Part shown: one piece after another, positions 24,601 to 37,123 of the stretch
Numbering within the stretch: the stretch's first letter is position 1
How the letters are laid out: each line of letters opens with the position of its first letter
Assembly: GCF_035222275.1 (NCBI RefSeq)
Contig: NC_085883.1
Span: forward strand, 2,728,001 to 2,792,000
DNA from: Podospora bellae-mahoneyi
Taxonomy: Eukaryota > Ascomycota > Sordariomycetes > Sordariales > Podosporaceae
Direction: 5' to 3'
DNA: 64,000 nucleotides
Notes under the pieces: model-generated
What the model was told of the DNA's origin: nothing
The model's input: only the letters and a program-made list of their open reading frames with translations
The model's database searches: none
Made by a program: the position numbers and the translations under genes

Positions 24601-26644
24601 CACTTGCGCGGAGGTTGCCCTTGGACATGACAGCGATGTAATCAGCCAGCAAATCAGCTTCATCCAAGAAATGCGTCGTCAGAATCATGGTGCGCCTTCC
24701 ACGCTCGGCAAGGAGAATATCCCATATTTTCCTGCGAGACAGAGGGTCCAAACCGGAAGAGACTTCATCCACGCAGCAGACGGCGCTGCCACCAGTAAGC
24801 ATCATTCCGAGTTGCAACTTGCGTTTCTGACCACCGGACAGAGTTTTTGACTGGGCCTTGATCTTTTGTTCGAGATCGACTCCGATGACAAGCTGGCGAA
24901 TTTCTTCCTTGGAGGCGTGGTTCTTGGGCGACTTGAGCCGGTTGAAGATGCGGATGTGTTCCTCGACAGTGAGCTCATCCCAGAGCACGTTCTTCTGAGG
25001 AGCGATACCGAGACCGCCGGTGCCGTCAATGATGATCTTTCCGCTGGTGGCCTTGTTGATACCAGCGATGGTGTCGAGGGTCGTAGACTTGCCACTGCCG
25101 TTGGCGCCGAGAAGGGCGACGATCTGGCCGCGACTGACCGAGAGGGAGAGCTTGTTGACTGCGACGACTGGCGGCTTGGGCTTGGAGATGAACGAGAACA
25201 GGCGTCGCAGAGGGCCGGGGTTGTAGACCTTGGTGAACTCTTCCAGCTGAACCGCGCAGTCGGGACCGAGATCGCCCCTGTTCTTGTCTCCAATGACGAT
25301 GTTCCTCCCACTCGAAGAGGTACCATGAAGCCATCTTTCCACCATGGCGCCCAGAAAAGGGTAAACGATGATCTGAACCGCGAGAAAGATAAACAGCACA
25401 ATACCGGGAACATTCCAGGGACTATCCGGCGCCGTCTTCAGCAAATCCGTCGAAATCTGCTTCTCCTGAAACCTCGCCATCAGCGTGATAAAGTAAGTAA
25501 AGTTGCAAGGCGCAAACAGCAAGCTCAAGGCAACCACCGGCCCCGTCCCCGGCCTGGTGATAACCTGAGCAATAACTGCCAGCAAAATCGCCATAATCGT
25601 CACCGACACTCCGCTCAACTGCGACTTCTTGAAGAAACTCGCTCCCAGCACCGAAAACGACGCCAGTGCCAACCCCGACAGGATGAAGAAGAACAACACA
25701 ACCAAAATGCTCGTGTTGCTAAACACCCCCCTCCCTAAAATGATACAACTGATGACCCACCCCGGCAAATACAGCAGCGAAAACGCAACATGGTACGAGA
25801 AGATCCTCGCCGCCTGCGCCTGCCACCTTCTGGGGGTAGCCATCATCGCCTCCACAAGTGTACTCATCCCCGTCTCCCTCTCCGTCGCAATAAAACCCGT
25901 CATCTGATACACCACCCCGATCAACGCAGCAATAAACGTCACCCCCAAAAAGTTGATAATAGCGCTCTGGTAAAACACCCTAATCCTCTCCGCCCTCTCC
26001 TCCGTCGTCTGGCTGGTAAACTGATACTCCTCCACATCCTCAGGCAACTCATTCCCCCGACCAGAGTCCCCCCTAGAAATAACCTCATCCACCGCCCGCT
26101 GAAGCGGCAGCATGTAAATCTGCCCATCATTCCTATCACTCTCAGCATTGATCCTAAATTGCCCCAGCGCACTGTCAAGACTGATGGTGTAATTCCACAG
26201 CCCGTTCCCATCCCCCTCCTCCGGACTCCCCTTGAAGCTCACAGCCGCGAAACACTCCGTCACGCCCCTCAAACTGCTCCGGCATATCCCGTCGACATCT
26301 TCGTCCCTCTCCAAAATGGTAACATTCTTCCCCGCTCGTTCAGCAACCCCAGCCAGCTCATCAATCACACGCTCAATTTCTCCCCCCGTGTGGCCGTTAT
26401 TAACAAAAATAACATTCGGCCTCCCCGTCGAGGCCTCGAGAGCATTCTGGAAAGATCGGATCGGGCGCGCAGGGGAGATGCCAAAGACTGCGCTGGGGAC
26501 GAATAAATTCCGTGCGAACGAGAGGAAGGACACCAAAATGATGGGGAGAACAAACGCCTGGACGACGGTAGCCAACGGGTGGCGGCCGAGGAGGATGAGC
26601 CAGTTTTTGCGGGTGAGGGTCCAGGTTTGGCGGAGGAGCGCCAT
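21689..26644 (-). CDS. ABCA-type full-size ABC transporter
   Basis: An intronless gene of 1651 aa if the first in-frame ATG at 26644 is used. The frame stays open 7 codons further upstream without another ATG, and a TTTTTAG acceptor-like site lies just before it, so a 5' leader intron is possible. The order is membrane domain 1, ATPase 1, membrane domain 2, ATPase 2. ATPase 1 has Walker A GANGSGKST at about residue 510, signature LSGGQKRKLQ at about 601 and Walker B VDEVSSGLDP. ATPase 2 has GPNGAGKST at about 1320, LSGGNKRKLSLG and LLDEPSSGLD. Each membrane domain starts with one helix and a large hydrophilic loop before a cluster of helices, as in ABCA lipid exporters. The substrate is unknown; movement of lipids or sterols across membranes is the family role. 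The DEV instead of DEP in the first Walker B is mildly unusual. Confidence 0.95.
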   Translation of the reverse strand: MALLRQTWTLTRKNWLILLGRHPLATVVQAFVLPIILVSFLSFARNLFVPSAVFGISPARPIRSFQNALEASTGRPNVIFVNNGHTGGEIERVIDELAGVAERAGKNVTILERDEDVDGICRSSLRGVTECFAAVSFKGSPEEGDGNGLWNYTISLDSALGQFRINAESDRNDGQIYMLPLQRAVDEVISRGDSGRGNELPEDVEEYQFTSQTTEERAERIRVFYQSAIINFLGVTFIAALIGVVYQMTGFIATERETGMSTLVEAMMATPRRWQAQAARIFSYHVAFSLLYLPGWVISCIILGRGVFSNTSILVVLFFFILSGLALASFSVLGASFFKKSQLSGVSVTIMAILLAVIAQVITRPGTGPVVALSLLFAPCNFTYFITLMARFQEKQISTDLLKTAPDSPWNVPGIVLFIFLAVQIIVYPFLGAMVERWLHGTSSSGRNIVIGDKNRGDLGPDCAVQLEEFTKVYNPGPLRRLFSFISKPKPPVVAVNKLSLSVSRGQIVALLGANGSGKSTTLDTIAGINKATSGKIIIDGTGGLGIAPQKNVLWDELTVEEHIRIFNRLKSPKNHASKEEIRQLVIGVDLEQKIKAQSKTLSGGQKRKLQLGMMLTGGSAVCCVDEVSSGLDPLSRRKIWDILLAERGRRTMILTTHFLDEADLLADYIAVMSKGNLRASGTSVELKDRKGGGYRIHINNNKLIPLLPEVEGVTKKATQEEAAYVAATSALAAKTIKELEAAGITDYRFSGPTIEDVFLQLAEEVQAEGGGVPIENRGVLSSTEDEKSETVPVGDVKTPVKGNGLELMDGKPIGFLKQTWVLFLKRCTVFKGNWFPSIAAFIIPVAAAGLVMLFVKGQEPAGCSADELSSRQEAVNIFGSDFDFWMVAGPSDKFSQSTLINLLAPIFMASQGLEGNGSTGSSDGIIVKRQNNPMDLFNNITLVDTLDEFNNAVLQFRKNITPTAIWLGDDNTPPTLAYKGNGPEVINAWFGQWIMNMLLTNSSIASSYTVFDRPFTPSTGNSLQVLVYVGLALCAYPGFFALYPNLERRRNVRGLQYSNGVRPLPLWLAYTGFDFIIVIAGTVLSIILWAALANSLWYHLGYVFLIFILYGLASTLLAYNISLFSASQLSAYAFTAAGQLVMFIVYLFGYMSVITYAPVQQVDKLLIIVHFALAVLAPIISLTRALFLAMNLFSTACDGDALASYPGGILQYGGPILYLVIQIIVLFLILVWADGGSAGFSLRKLLFRSKPKAANPDEAAAMSDEEVANELVRVKSSATGGNTKITDGLRVINLTKSFGSNTAVDNVTFGVPHGEVFALLGPNGAGKSTTISVIRGDIKPSGGASGGDVFVEDASVTQQLSAARRHLGVCPQFDAIDQMTVAEHLRFYARVRGISDIHAQVSAVIDAVGLQLFRDRQAHALSGGNKRKLSLGIALMGNPSVILLDEPSSGLDAAAKRIMWRTLAATVPGRSILLTTHSMEEADALAGRAGILAKRMLAMGSIEHLRNKFGDLIHVHLVCKGAPHTPESQILKIRQWVVEQFGEGAEVEEKTYHGQMRFKVPASAVVSGEKDPRTGGDLSQNSAVGRLVVLLEENRDLLGVEHYSVSPTTLDQVFLTVVGRHNVREEGYENKKVKKWWQGGKWRWPKIWCS

Positions 26645-27792
26645 TGCGGCGGCGGCGATGGACACGCCCTCTAAAAAGAGAGGAACTTGTGTTCAACGGT
26701 CGGCCGGTTCGGTCGGTGATTGTCGTGAACCGTTTACTACCACTGTCGAGCTGTCTCGGCTTGCGCCGCGCGCTACAGCATGCACACGTCCCGGGAGTCT
26801 GGTCGCGCGTTAAACTCAATTGAAGAATTGCGTGCGCGGGGAAAAGTGAAACGTTGACTTGACAATCCCGCCGGTTTTGTCTATCAAAACTGTCACCTGA
26901 AGAAAATAAATAAAAGAACGTCGATCTCGATCAAATTAATAGAACGAAAGAGATAAAAATTCCAACAACAAGCCTCGGCGCATCGCCCACCCTTTAACAA
27001 AGAAGGGGGGCCGTCATCTCGAATATGTACGAGCGGAATACGCAAGCAAACACCTTTGAATCCGAACCCGACTGACGTCCCATTCCCACCCCTGAAAGCT
27101 GGAAGCCTTGTGAACCAATTGGGGCTTAGACTCCTTGGCTGGCACCTTGCGAGCCACGCTAAACAGCCTTGGCTGAACCCCACGTTTTTTAGTTCTCTCT
27201 CCCGATCGGGATTTGGAAAGATCTCTCGGTGACATTGATTTAACCATAAAACGGCTTTGTTTGCGTCATCAATAGATTAGACAGTAGAATGCCAGCAGGA
27301 AACACTTCATAAGCTGAAATGCCCTCGACAGCTTCGAAACAGCTTGCTGGAAATGAGTGTTCCTGAAGGGTTATCTCAACCAAGAACTTTCATCGTTACA
27401 CGATCTCTGTGCGCGCCAAGCCACACACCCCGATCGCATCTCCCTTTTTTGTCATCTCCAAGACCCAAGACTTCGACAAGCCCTTGGCCAACAACAACAA
27501 ACACCGACAATTCCTCCACGATCGCCGAGTCTCTGATTCCACATGCACAGCCCATCATCATCTTGAATGGCAAAACTTCAGTCGTCATCTTCACACCACA
27601 TAATGTTTATATGATCATCAGGTAATCAAAACAGTCCTTTTGCAGTGCCTCAGCTCAACATTGTGTTGTCCTGTTCACTACATACCTAGTACACTTCTTC
27701 TTTTTTTTCACCGAGAAATATCTAGAAAATGGTGGCTACACAGCTCCGCCAGGCCTTTTTACTTATCTCTGTTGTTTTTTGGTAGTATACGT
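26645..27792. other. Intergenic region, transporter promoter side
   Basis: Lies between the ATG of the minus-strand ABC transporter and the stop codon of lysyl-tRNA synthetase, also on the minus strand. It should contain the transporter promoter and leader and the synthetase 3' untranslated region. Open frames here have no supporting features. Confidence 0.5.
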
Positions 27793-29951
<2,159 letters not shown>

Positions 29952-30489
29952 TTTGAAAGTGGTGCTGTCTCGTACCAGGGACCACTAGATTCAACAACGT
30001 TGAAGAAGGGGGGAGGTTTTCTGGTTCGGGGGTTCAAGTTGCCCGCTGTCGGCCCAGATGCTGGAAATTATCCACAGCGGGGTAATTTTTTTGAAAGCTT
30101 TTGGCGGGGTGACTCAATCGCAACCGTCAGGGTTGTTATGAGTCGAAGTGACTCAGGGGTGACCCTAACCCTGCCCCTTTGTGGGTTTCACTCTTCTCAC
30201 CCTTCGTGAGGTACTTGTACTGTGCACGCTCAAGCATGGGAACAACTGTTGGTTTCTGGCTCCAAATAAGTGCCAAGAAGAGAAATTCTATACGGGTATT
30301 AATATGACTAAAGCTAAGAAACAGTATCTATAAGACCTTGTGCTGAGGACTGTCCTTGTTTTCCCTTCCAGTGCAATGCGCCCCCCTTCCCGATGATGGT
30401 ACAAATAAAGATGTCGCCCGCTGTGCTCTGACTCGAATAATACGAAGCAATGATAGACTGACACAATGCAAAAATCCTTCAACCGGCTA
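29952..30489. other. Intergenic region, KRS1 promoter side
   Basis: Runs from the ATG of the minus-strand KRS1 to the stop of the minus-strand zinc-finger gene. It holds the KRS1 promoter, including an ACCCTAACCCTG motif at 30162-30173, and the 3' untranslated region of the next gene. Confidence 0.5.
30162..30173 (-). promoter_or_regulatory. Telo-box-like motif upstream of KRS1
   Basis: ACCCTAACCCTG on the plus strand, i.e. CAGGGTTAGGGT toward KRS1, about 210 bp before its ATG. In yeasts Tbf1-type factors bind TTAGGG motifs in promoters of translation genes; applying this here is inference from motif and position. Confidence 0.35.
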
Positions 30490-32400
30490 CTAAGGGTCAG
30501 CGTCAGCGTCCATATCGGCATCGGTATCGGCATCGGCATCGGCATCGGCATCGACATCGGCGTCGGCATCCACGTCCCCATCCACGTCAGCATCCGCGTC
30601 CGCATCAACATCACCGTCTTCCTCAGCTGTGTTAGTTTCTGAGATTTCCGGCACGTCCTGCCCGCCCATTTCCTCGTCCGAATCTTGCCCGGCACCAACA
30701 CTGGCCGGCGCCGTGATGATGCTGGGTGTACCGACGGCAGTCGAGGGCGAACCGGCTTTAGTGGTAGATGCCGTCGATGGTGCATAATTCGCAGCGTTAT
30801 TGCTTGCTGCCGGAGAAGGGTGAAGAGACGCCCGGGCGTCGGTATTCGGCACCGAATGTTGTGATTGGTGCCTCTGAGGCTGCAACTGTCGCATGCCCTG
30901 CCCAGAGCCAGTAGTTGTTGGCGACACTCCGGCACTCGCAGCTTCCAAGGTGCGCTGCGCTGAGAGACCGGCCGCCCCGGACCTAGACGACACGATCACA
31001 TCCTTCCAGCGATTAATCGCCCTTGCCACAATCGTGTCGAGATCCGCATGCCTATCGGCCATGTTGAAGCCTACGCCGCCGCCATCCTTCGCTGCGCTGA
31101 AACCGAGCTCCAGCATGTGGTTGACCAGCTTCTCATCCATGTACACTGTTGTCGGCTGCACAATCTTGAACTCTTTAGGTTGCTGTAGCCGGCTCAAGTG
31201 TTGGATCTGAGACTTGAGATGATTGTTTTCTTGCCTAAGAAGGCTTTGGGTCTGCTTGAGTTTGGCCCCCTCGTCTTGCTTCCGCCCCAAGCCTCTTGCC
31301 AGCTCGAGAGTCCACAGCTTGGCACGCTCAGGCTCTGGAAGTGAACACCAAACTGAATACGTCGCTGTTATGTGATCGGATATTTGCTGTTCCATCTTGT
31401 CGGCTGCCTTTTCAGCCTTGCGCACTGCTTCTCGAGCATCTGGCTTGACTGGCACTAGGGAAGGAGGATATGTTAGATCTTCGTTCACCGCCGTTGTCGC
31501 TGCGGTGCAAGCCAGCTTCCATCTCCTGAACTCTTCTCCAAAATAATTTCGCAAGGCTTGCAGCTGAACTGGGCCGGGTGGTGTTATCGACCACGAAGTG
31601 GACGTCGAGTGCTGGGTAGAAGCAAATAGCGTGGGTGGTTTCTCGAGACATTGCAACGTCAGTGCCGGAAAGTCCAATGCAAGAGGATCAAAGTCAAAAG
31701 GCATCGAGTGCATGTCGATTTGTTGTCTGTCAAAGAGCGTCAGTATACAAGTCTGTTTGGCACAATGAGAAAGCCTGGCTTACTTTGCAGCCCTCCAAGA
31801 ACCCATGATTTCCCGCAATGCGAGTTCAGCGGCTCTTTTCGTATCCTCGGCATCTTGCAATACATGTCTGGCGTCCAGTTGTTGCTTCATACGCTGGCGA
31901 CTGGCTGATCGCTGATGTTGCCTGAACCCACCCTCGTATGCCGTGGCATCCCGCCCACCAAGGTCGTTGATGACACCCGTGGCTTCCCATGGTGTATTGA
32001 ACGGATATTTCCTATCAGCAGTCCCTTTGCCTTTGGTTTGTGATACTGGTGTGATGGATGCAGAGTCAGCCTCTACCGAAACAGACCCCTGACTCCTTCT
32101 CGACGCAGCCGTTGGCGTTCCGACTGACACTGACGTGTCTCGTCTTCTAACCCCAGGAGCACCGGGGGTTCCGGTCGAAGCTTTGGGACGACGGCGGGTG
32201 ATATTCGATCGATTCCGTCTGATTTCTTCCACATCGTGAATCCCATCGGGGGCCTTGGGGTTGTTCTCCTTAATGAATACATCTAGATGGCGACCGAGCG
32301 AAGACGATGTGAAGGCTTGGTGGCAATAGGTACAGGTCTTGTCCTTGACCGCCTTGGTTGTACCGGTCTCGGCCGACTGAGCCGGGGCTTCGTCGGACAT
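30490..32400 (-). CDS. Conserved zinc-finger protein with acidic Asp/Ala repeat tail
   Basis: Two exons, 32400-31784 and 31726-30490, with a 57-bp intron (GTAAGC...ACAG); 617 aa. The ATG at 32400 was chosen because the frame further upstream has no ATG and meets a stop. Near the N-terminus a C2H-type finger (CTYCHQAFTSSSLGRH, residues 23-38) is followed by a basic, Arg-rich stretch, suggesting nucleic-acid binding in the nucleus. The middle has an aromatic-rich region and a predicted coiled coil (QSLLRQENNHLKSQIQHL). The C-terminus is Ser/Thr/Ala-rich and ends in a strongly acidic tail of Asp-Ala and Asp-Val dipeptides coded by a hexanucleotide repeat. I do not recognise a named family; it looks like a conserved ascomycete protein of unknown function, possibly a transcription or chromatin factor. 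Confidence 0.85.
30494..30612. repeat. Hexanucleotide (GCATCG) coding minisatellite
   Basis: Imperfect tandem units of CATCGG with CGTCGG and CATCCA variants. Read on the minus strand they encode alternating Asp and Ala/Val in the acidic tail of the zinc-finger protein. Such arrays often vary in length between strains. Confidence 0.8.
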
Positions 32401-34113
32401 GGCGGGCTTTTTGCTGACCTCGGGCAGTTGTCGGTGAGCCGCAGGGACGGGTGGCTGCTCGTACTCGCTCGGCGGAACGGTCACAGACGGTGGGGAGCAA
32501 CGGGAGCTCTAGAGCAACCTGGAGAAGGGCGGGCCGTGGCGATCCAAGGGGGGGGGCCCAGGGGGTAAAGACCCGGAAGCTTCTTTAGTTGGTCAACGTC
32601 TGTTGCTCCTTCGGCCGGACTGGTGCAGACACAAGACCATTGACGGGTGACGGGTGACGGGTGACGGGTGACGGGTGTTGGGCGACGGGCGTTTGAAGAC
32701 GGGGTCGGTGTTTTATAACAGTAAACAAAAGAGATCAGAAAAGAAGAAGCAGCGGGAAGGATCGCAAACGAGGCTTGGGATGTTCGGGGTTTAAAAATGA
32801 CAGATGGGGAATATTCCGCCTCTTTTTGAGTGGTGAATGGATCGCCTCGTCTCGCCAGCGAGGAGGCCCAGACACATTTCTTTTTTGGATCCCCTTTCCC
32901 GGGTTATTGTACAGTACAGGTAACGCGGCAGGGGTTGGGACATCGACACCTCAGCAGGAGCCAGAGACAGTCGGTATTGGCTTGCAGACAGGGAGATGCA
33001 GGTTCCATCCAAGACCTGAAGGCGGCGGCGGGCGGAAAAGATGGGTGCGATGTGAAATTTAAAGTTGCATGTGCATGTCGTATCTGCACCCAACTGACAT
33101 TATCCAGAGGCAGGAACAGCAGCAGCCTTCCTTCTCCCGATCAGCCAGTTCCAGTCGAGGTTTGATCCATCAAGGTCAATTCTTTTTTTCTCAGGTTGTG
33201 CCGGAGGTCGGTGACATCTGGCAGTTCACCCAAGGTCATTTCCCTCTCGGGACAAGCGCAACAACCGGCAAACGTTGCTGTTTGTTCCGCCGCTTGCTTG
33301 GCGCTGATCATCGGCTGGGACTACAGGGGTGCCTAGCCGGGACCGGGGTCGTGCCTGTAGGTTGCGCTGTCACGCCTGGGGCAAGCTTCTGGAATTCCCC
33401 TGAGATCAATCAATCAACAGGAAGCTTTCCAGTGACACTTTTACAACACCACTACCTACCTACCTGATGGATGTCCTGGAACTGTACCCGACTGGCTAGT
33501 ATCATGACCGATGACTATCTTGGTTCCCAATTGGCATTGACTACTGCTGCACAAAGCTGGAGGCACTCCTCGCCTCATTTTCCATCACGAATTTGGAGAT
33601 GCTTGTCCGTCCTTCCAACTCTTAATTTGAGCGTTGCAGCGACTCCACATGACAGCATGGCACATGGCTCCAGTGGCCATCTCGACTCGAAGCCGTCCGA
33701 ATGTTCGTGTTGGTCCCATGTTCTCCGAGGAACCTACGTGCGAAGGGGAGGCTATTATGAAGTTCATCAGGTTTGTCTTCATTTCCGTGGCCACAACCCC
33801 AAACAGGCGGTATTGAATAGATGATCTTGGCTTGCCTGTCATTGCTTCTTCAGCTGGAGACCAAGCTCTCCATAAAGCGATTGGTCAATGCGTTCTTAAC
33901 ATCGCCAGATCACCTGACCTCCTGCCATTTTGCCGTTGGCAAGCCAGCCCCCATTTTTTCCGCAGAAGCCATCACCAACGCTGCATGTTTGCTAGACGAG
34001 ACTGGAACTGCTGGAACCGCACACCTGTGCCGTGCTAACCCCCCTGCTGTGAATAGCTTCACAAATCACCCCACAAACCACCCCTCGTTTTTTCGTCTGA
34101 TTCCAACGTCACA
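32401..34113. other. Divergent intergenic region between zinc-finger gene and HP1
   Basis: About 1.7 kb shared by two genes transcribed away from each other. It contains a five-copy GACGGGT array at 32641-32677 close to the zinc-finger gene. No gene is supported in it. Confidence 0.5.
32641..32677. repeat. Heptanucleotide tandem repeat (TGACGGG)5
   Basis: Five perfect copies of a 7-mer, about 240 bp upstream of the ATG of the minus-strand zinc-finger gene. A diverged copy (GGCGACGGGC) follows. Confidence 0.85.
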
Positions 34114-35269
34114 ATGCCACCAGGTATGCTTCCATCCCAGCTGCAAAGCCCCTCGATGCATTTATGGTTGCGCGACGGGGTGGCGCGTCGCGTCGCGTCG
34201 TCGCAAATCGATCTGTCGCCGCCCGCTTTCTGAGCTGCATCTTGTCATGTTCTTTGTCATGCGACCAGCCATGTCTAACCCTCGAATTTAGCAATGAGCG
34301 ATAGCGAGCCCTCGGATCGAGAGCTCAGCCCCCCGCCAAAGCGCAGCGGCAAGAAAGCACAGCGCTACTCCGAACCCCTCGACGAAGAGGAGCCCAATAT
34401 TGTAAAGGGGGATGTTGCCGAGGACGATGAGGATACTGAAGGAGAGGATGAAGACGGGGAAGCCGAAGTGTATTGACCCGCCAGAGACGATGATGCGTGG
34501 ATTGGACTGTCGCTGACAGGGCGAATAGTTATGTTGTTGAGAAGATTCTCTCGCACATGATTGGAAAGGTGGGTTGAGCGCAACATGGGATCGCAACTTG
34601 GCTTTCATCTGACTGCTTTTAGGGCGGAGAATTACTCTATGAGGTCAAATGGGAAGGATACGAAAAGAAGTCGGACCGCACATGGGAACCGGAGGAAAAT
34701 TTGACGTAAGGAACTGTGGTTCTATCTTGGGACTGCAACAAAAGGGCTAACGGGCTTAAACATAGTGAGAACGCCTCCGAGGCTCTCAATGAATACCTGA
34801 AGAGCATTGGTGGCAGAGAAGCGCTCCTTAACGAAACCCACACCGCCGTCCAGGGCAAGAAGCGCGGCCGCAAGGATTCGTCAACCCCGCAAGCATCTAG
34901 CACCAGCAAACGATCCAAGAGAAATGGCAGCCATCCTGCAGACTCCGAGCCCCCAGCCAGCGCTAAGCAAGCGGTCTGGAAGCCACCAGCAGGAAGCTGG
35001 GAAGATCATATTGCGCACCTTGACGCATGCGAGGACGAGGAGACCCACAAGCTCATGGTGTACCTAACATGGAAGAACGGGCACAAGACTCAACACGAGA
35101 CTAGCGTCATCTACTCGAGATGCCCTCAAAAAGTAGGTTCTAGAGCCCCCCACATAGCCGTATTGAAGTGCTGACGTTTTCCGTCTAGATGCTGCAGTTT
35201 TACGAGCGTCATGTACGCATCGTCAAGAGGGAAGAGACACCGGTCGACTCACCCCCTGCCAACTCCTGA
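34114..35269 (+). CDS. HP1: Heterochromatin protein 1 (chromodomain and chromoshadow domain)
   Basis: Nuclear reader of histone H3 methylated at Lys9. Six exons: 34114-34123, 34292-34469, 34529-34568, 34623-34705, 34766-35132 and 35189-35269; they sum to 252 aa. The chromodomain starts EVYVVEKILSH at about residue 62 and continues EVKWEGYEKKSDRTWEPEEN. The methyl-lysine cage residues Y64, W86 and Y89 are present. After a Lys/Ser/Thr hinge comes the chromoshadow domain (SWEDHIAHL..., MVYLTWKNGHK..., MLQFYERHVRIV). An acidic stretch (AEDDEDTEGEDEDGE) precedes the chromodomain. The first coding exon is only 10 nt (Met-Pro-Pro plus one base) before a 168-bp intron. An alternative start is the ATG at 34294, which would give a protein only four residues shorter. 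In Neurospora the orthologue (HPO) acts with H3K9 methylation and DNA methylation of RIP-mutated repeats. Confidence 0.95.
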
Positions 35270-35946
35270 GTCCTTTGTGTTTTGACTCTTCGCTGTAAAC
35301 CATGTTGTAACAGCACTCTTGTCGAATTTGTTTTTTATTCTCCAAGGCTCTGACAGGCCAGGGCAGGCGTTCAGGGGTTCTTTTCGAGCAGATGGGATGG
35401 CGCAGATGATTGCCAGGGGGACATTTTGTTTAGCTGACGATTGCGGAATTTGATACTTTGTGTGTTTAGCACTTTTGAGATATTGACATCGGACGGAGCT
35501 GCCCTCGCAAATCAACACACATTTTCAGTCAATGGCACACAGTTGGAAGTTGGCGCTGCTATCATTCTGGCTACTCGCTCTTCTCTAGGTAAATAGTCCG
35601 TCATAGAAAACATATTGACTGCACCCAAAGCATGCTCGCTGTAAACCCAATTAGAATCGGACTGACTCCTCCATCCTCGGTTTGTGTAAATGTTGGTCCA
35701 ACCCCTGTTCGTCTGTCAGGGCACTCTTAGAAACTCAGGCTTATATAATCATTCAACCGTCCACCGGAGAACCGCCACCAGCAACACCGTCATCCTCAGC
35801 TGTCTAGCTCCTGCCCTTTGTCACCTATGTTGGTGTTATGCGAGATGAACACATTGTATTAGAGCTCCCACATTTGCCAACCTATTGACTCGCCATCGCT
35901 GTCTCACCTTACCCAACTTACCCCATTTCCCACCCTTTCCATCACC
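35270..35946 (+). other. Intergenic region before the cupin gene
   Basis: Holds the HP1 3' untranslated region and the promoter and leader of the cupin gene. The last 60 bases before its ATG are CT-rich (CACCTTACCC, CATTTCCCACCC), as is common for fungal leaders. Confidence 0.5.
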
Positions 35947-36579
35947 ATGCCAACCCGCGGCCCCGTCCCCGTCTCTCTAGTCCCCTTCTCCCAAGCAGAA
36001 ACCCTCAAAGTCGGCCCCCTGATTGTCAGAGTTTTTGAAGATGGTTCGAACACCCAGAACAGAGTCTCAGCCGTGACCATCACCCTCCCCCCGGGAACGT
36101 CAGGGCCGCCAATGCACTGGCATCGGTTTTACGACGAGCTCTTCTTCGTCACCAAGGGCACAGTCGTCTTTTCTACCCCGGAAGGGGACTTCGTCGCCAA
36201 AACGGGCGACTGCATGACTGTGCCCCCGGGTGCGATCCACACCTTCAGGAATGGGAGTGAGAGCGAGGAAGGGGAGTGCTACATGACGGCTACGCCGGGG
36301 CATTATGTTGATTGTAAACTCACCTGAACTTCCCACCTGGGTTTTCTTGCCTTGCCTAGGGGGAAACAGGATGCTAACAGGTGGTGGTGACAGATTTCAG
36401 AATGTTGTCCAAGGCTACTGCTGGGTTGGTGGGGGGGAAGTTGGGCAAGGAGGAGACGGAGCATTTGGTGAGTTCCCTTACTCTTGATGATTACCTCATA
36501 TGTGATGGAGTTGGTTGGCTGATGATGGCAGATGGCCCTGTTTGGTACTTTCCCGCCTGATGTTGAGAGTGAGCCTTGA
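35947..36579 (+). CDS. Small cupin-domain protein
   Basis: Three exons, 35947-36313, 36394-36467 and 36532-36579, with introns of 80 and 64 bp; 162 aa. It is a single conserved beta-barrel of the cupin_2 type. Motif 1 is visible as PPMHWHRFYDELFFVTKG (metal ligands His, His and Glu) and motif 2 as GDCMTVPPGAIHTFRNGS (third His). The C-terminus, YFRMLSKATAG through MALFGTFPPDV, is typical of fungal cupins of this size. The reaction is not known; such proteins are often metal-dependent isomerases, dioxygenases or sugar-binding proteins. It is not part of an obvious cluster. Without splicing of the first intron translation would end at 36327. Confidence 0.88.
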
Positions 36580-37123
36580 TTTGGGGAATGAACAGAGGCA
36601 GTGATCATGATCTGTATGTGAGCAGGGAAGGTATGTAAGGTTAGGTAGGTATATAACTTTGGCTGGTTGGGGTGATAGATGATGAATTCACAGCTTTATG
36701 ATAGCAGCATGGTCAGAAATAATCTTTTATTTTATTTTTAATTCTGACTTGTACAATACGGGGTATCATACCCGCAATCAATTCTCCGCCCGTTGCGCTC
36801 AACCTCCTAATCCATACAAACAACGCTGACAAGATATCACTAGCACGCTATAACAACTCCCATTCCCACTAATAATCAGCCCCCATCCAATCCAGAACCC
36901 CACAAACCCCCTCCACCACTCCCACCCCCCACCCAACAACAGCACTCATCAACCCCTCCACCAAAACAACAGCCATCCAAACCGCCGCAAAAGCAACCTC
37001 ATGCACCCTCCCCAACCCCCTCAACGCCCTCGCCAACCCAACCGCCATCCCAATCAAAATAACCCCATCCTGAACCACCACACCCATATCCTCCTCCTCC
37101 TTCTCTTGCTCCTCACCAACGAG
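36580..37123. other. Intergenic region between cupin and NOT4 3' ends
   Basis: Convergent 3' ends. A minus-strand frame of 72 codons (37087-36869) is rich in Val, Gly and Leu, but the strand bias of the DNA (C-rich on plus) would produce such a peptide by chance, so I do not call it a gene. Confidence 0.4.

Noticed and set aside
36869-37087. 72-codon Val/Gly-rich minus-strand frame just after NOT4
   Set aside because: The plus strand here is a C/A-rich low-complexity stretch; the hydrophobic product is expected from that bias.
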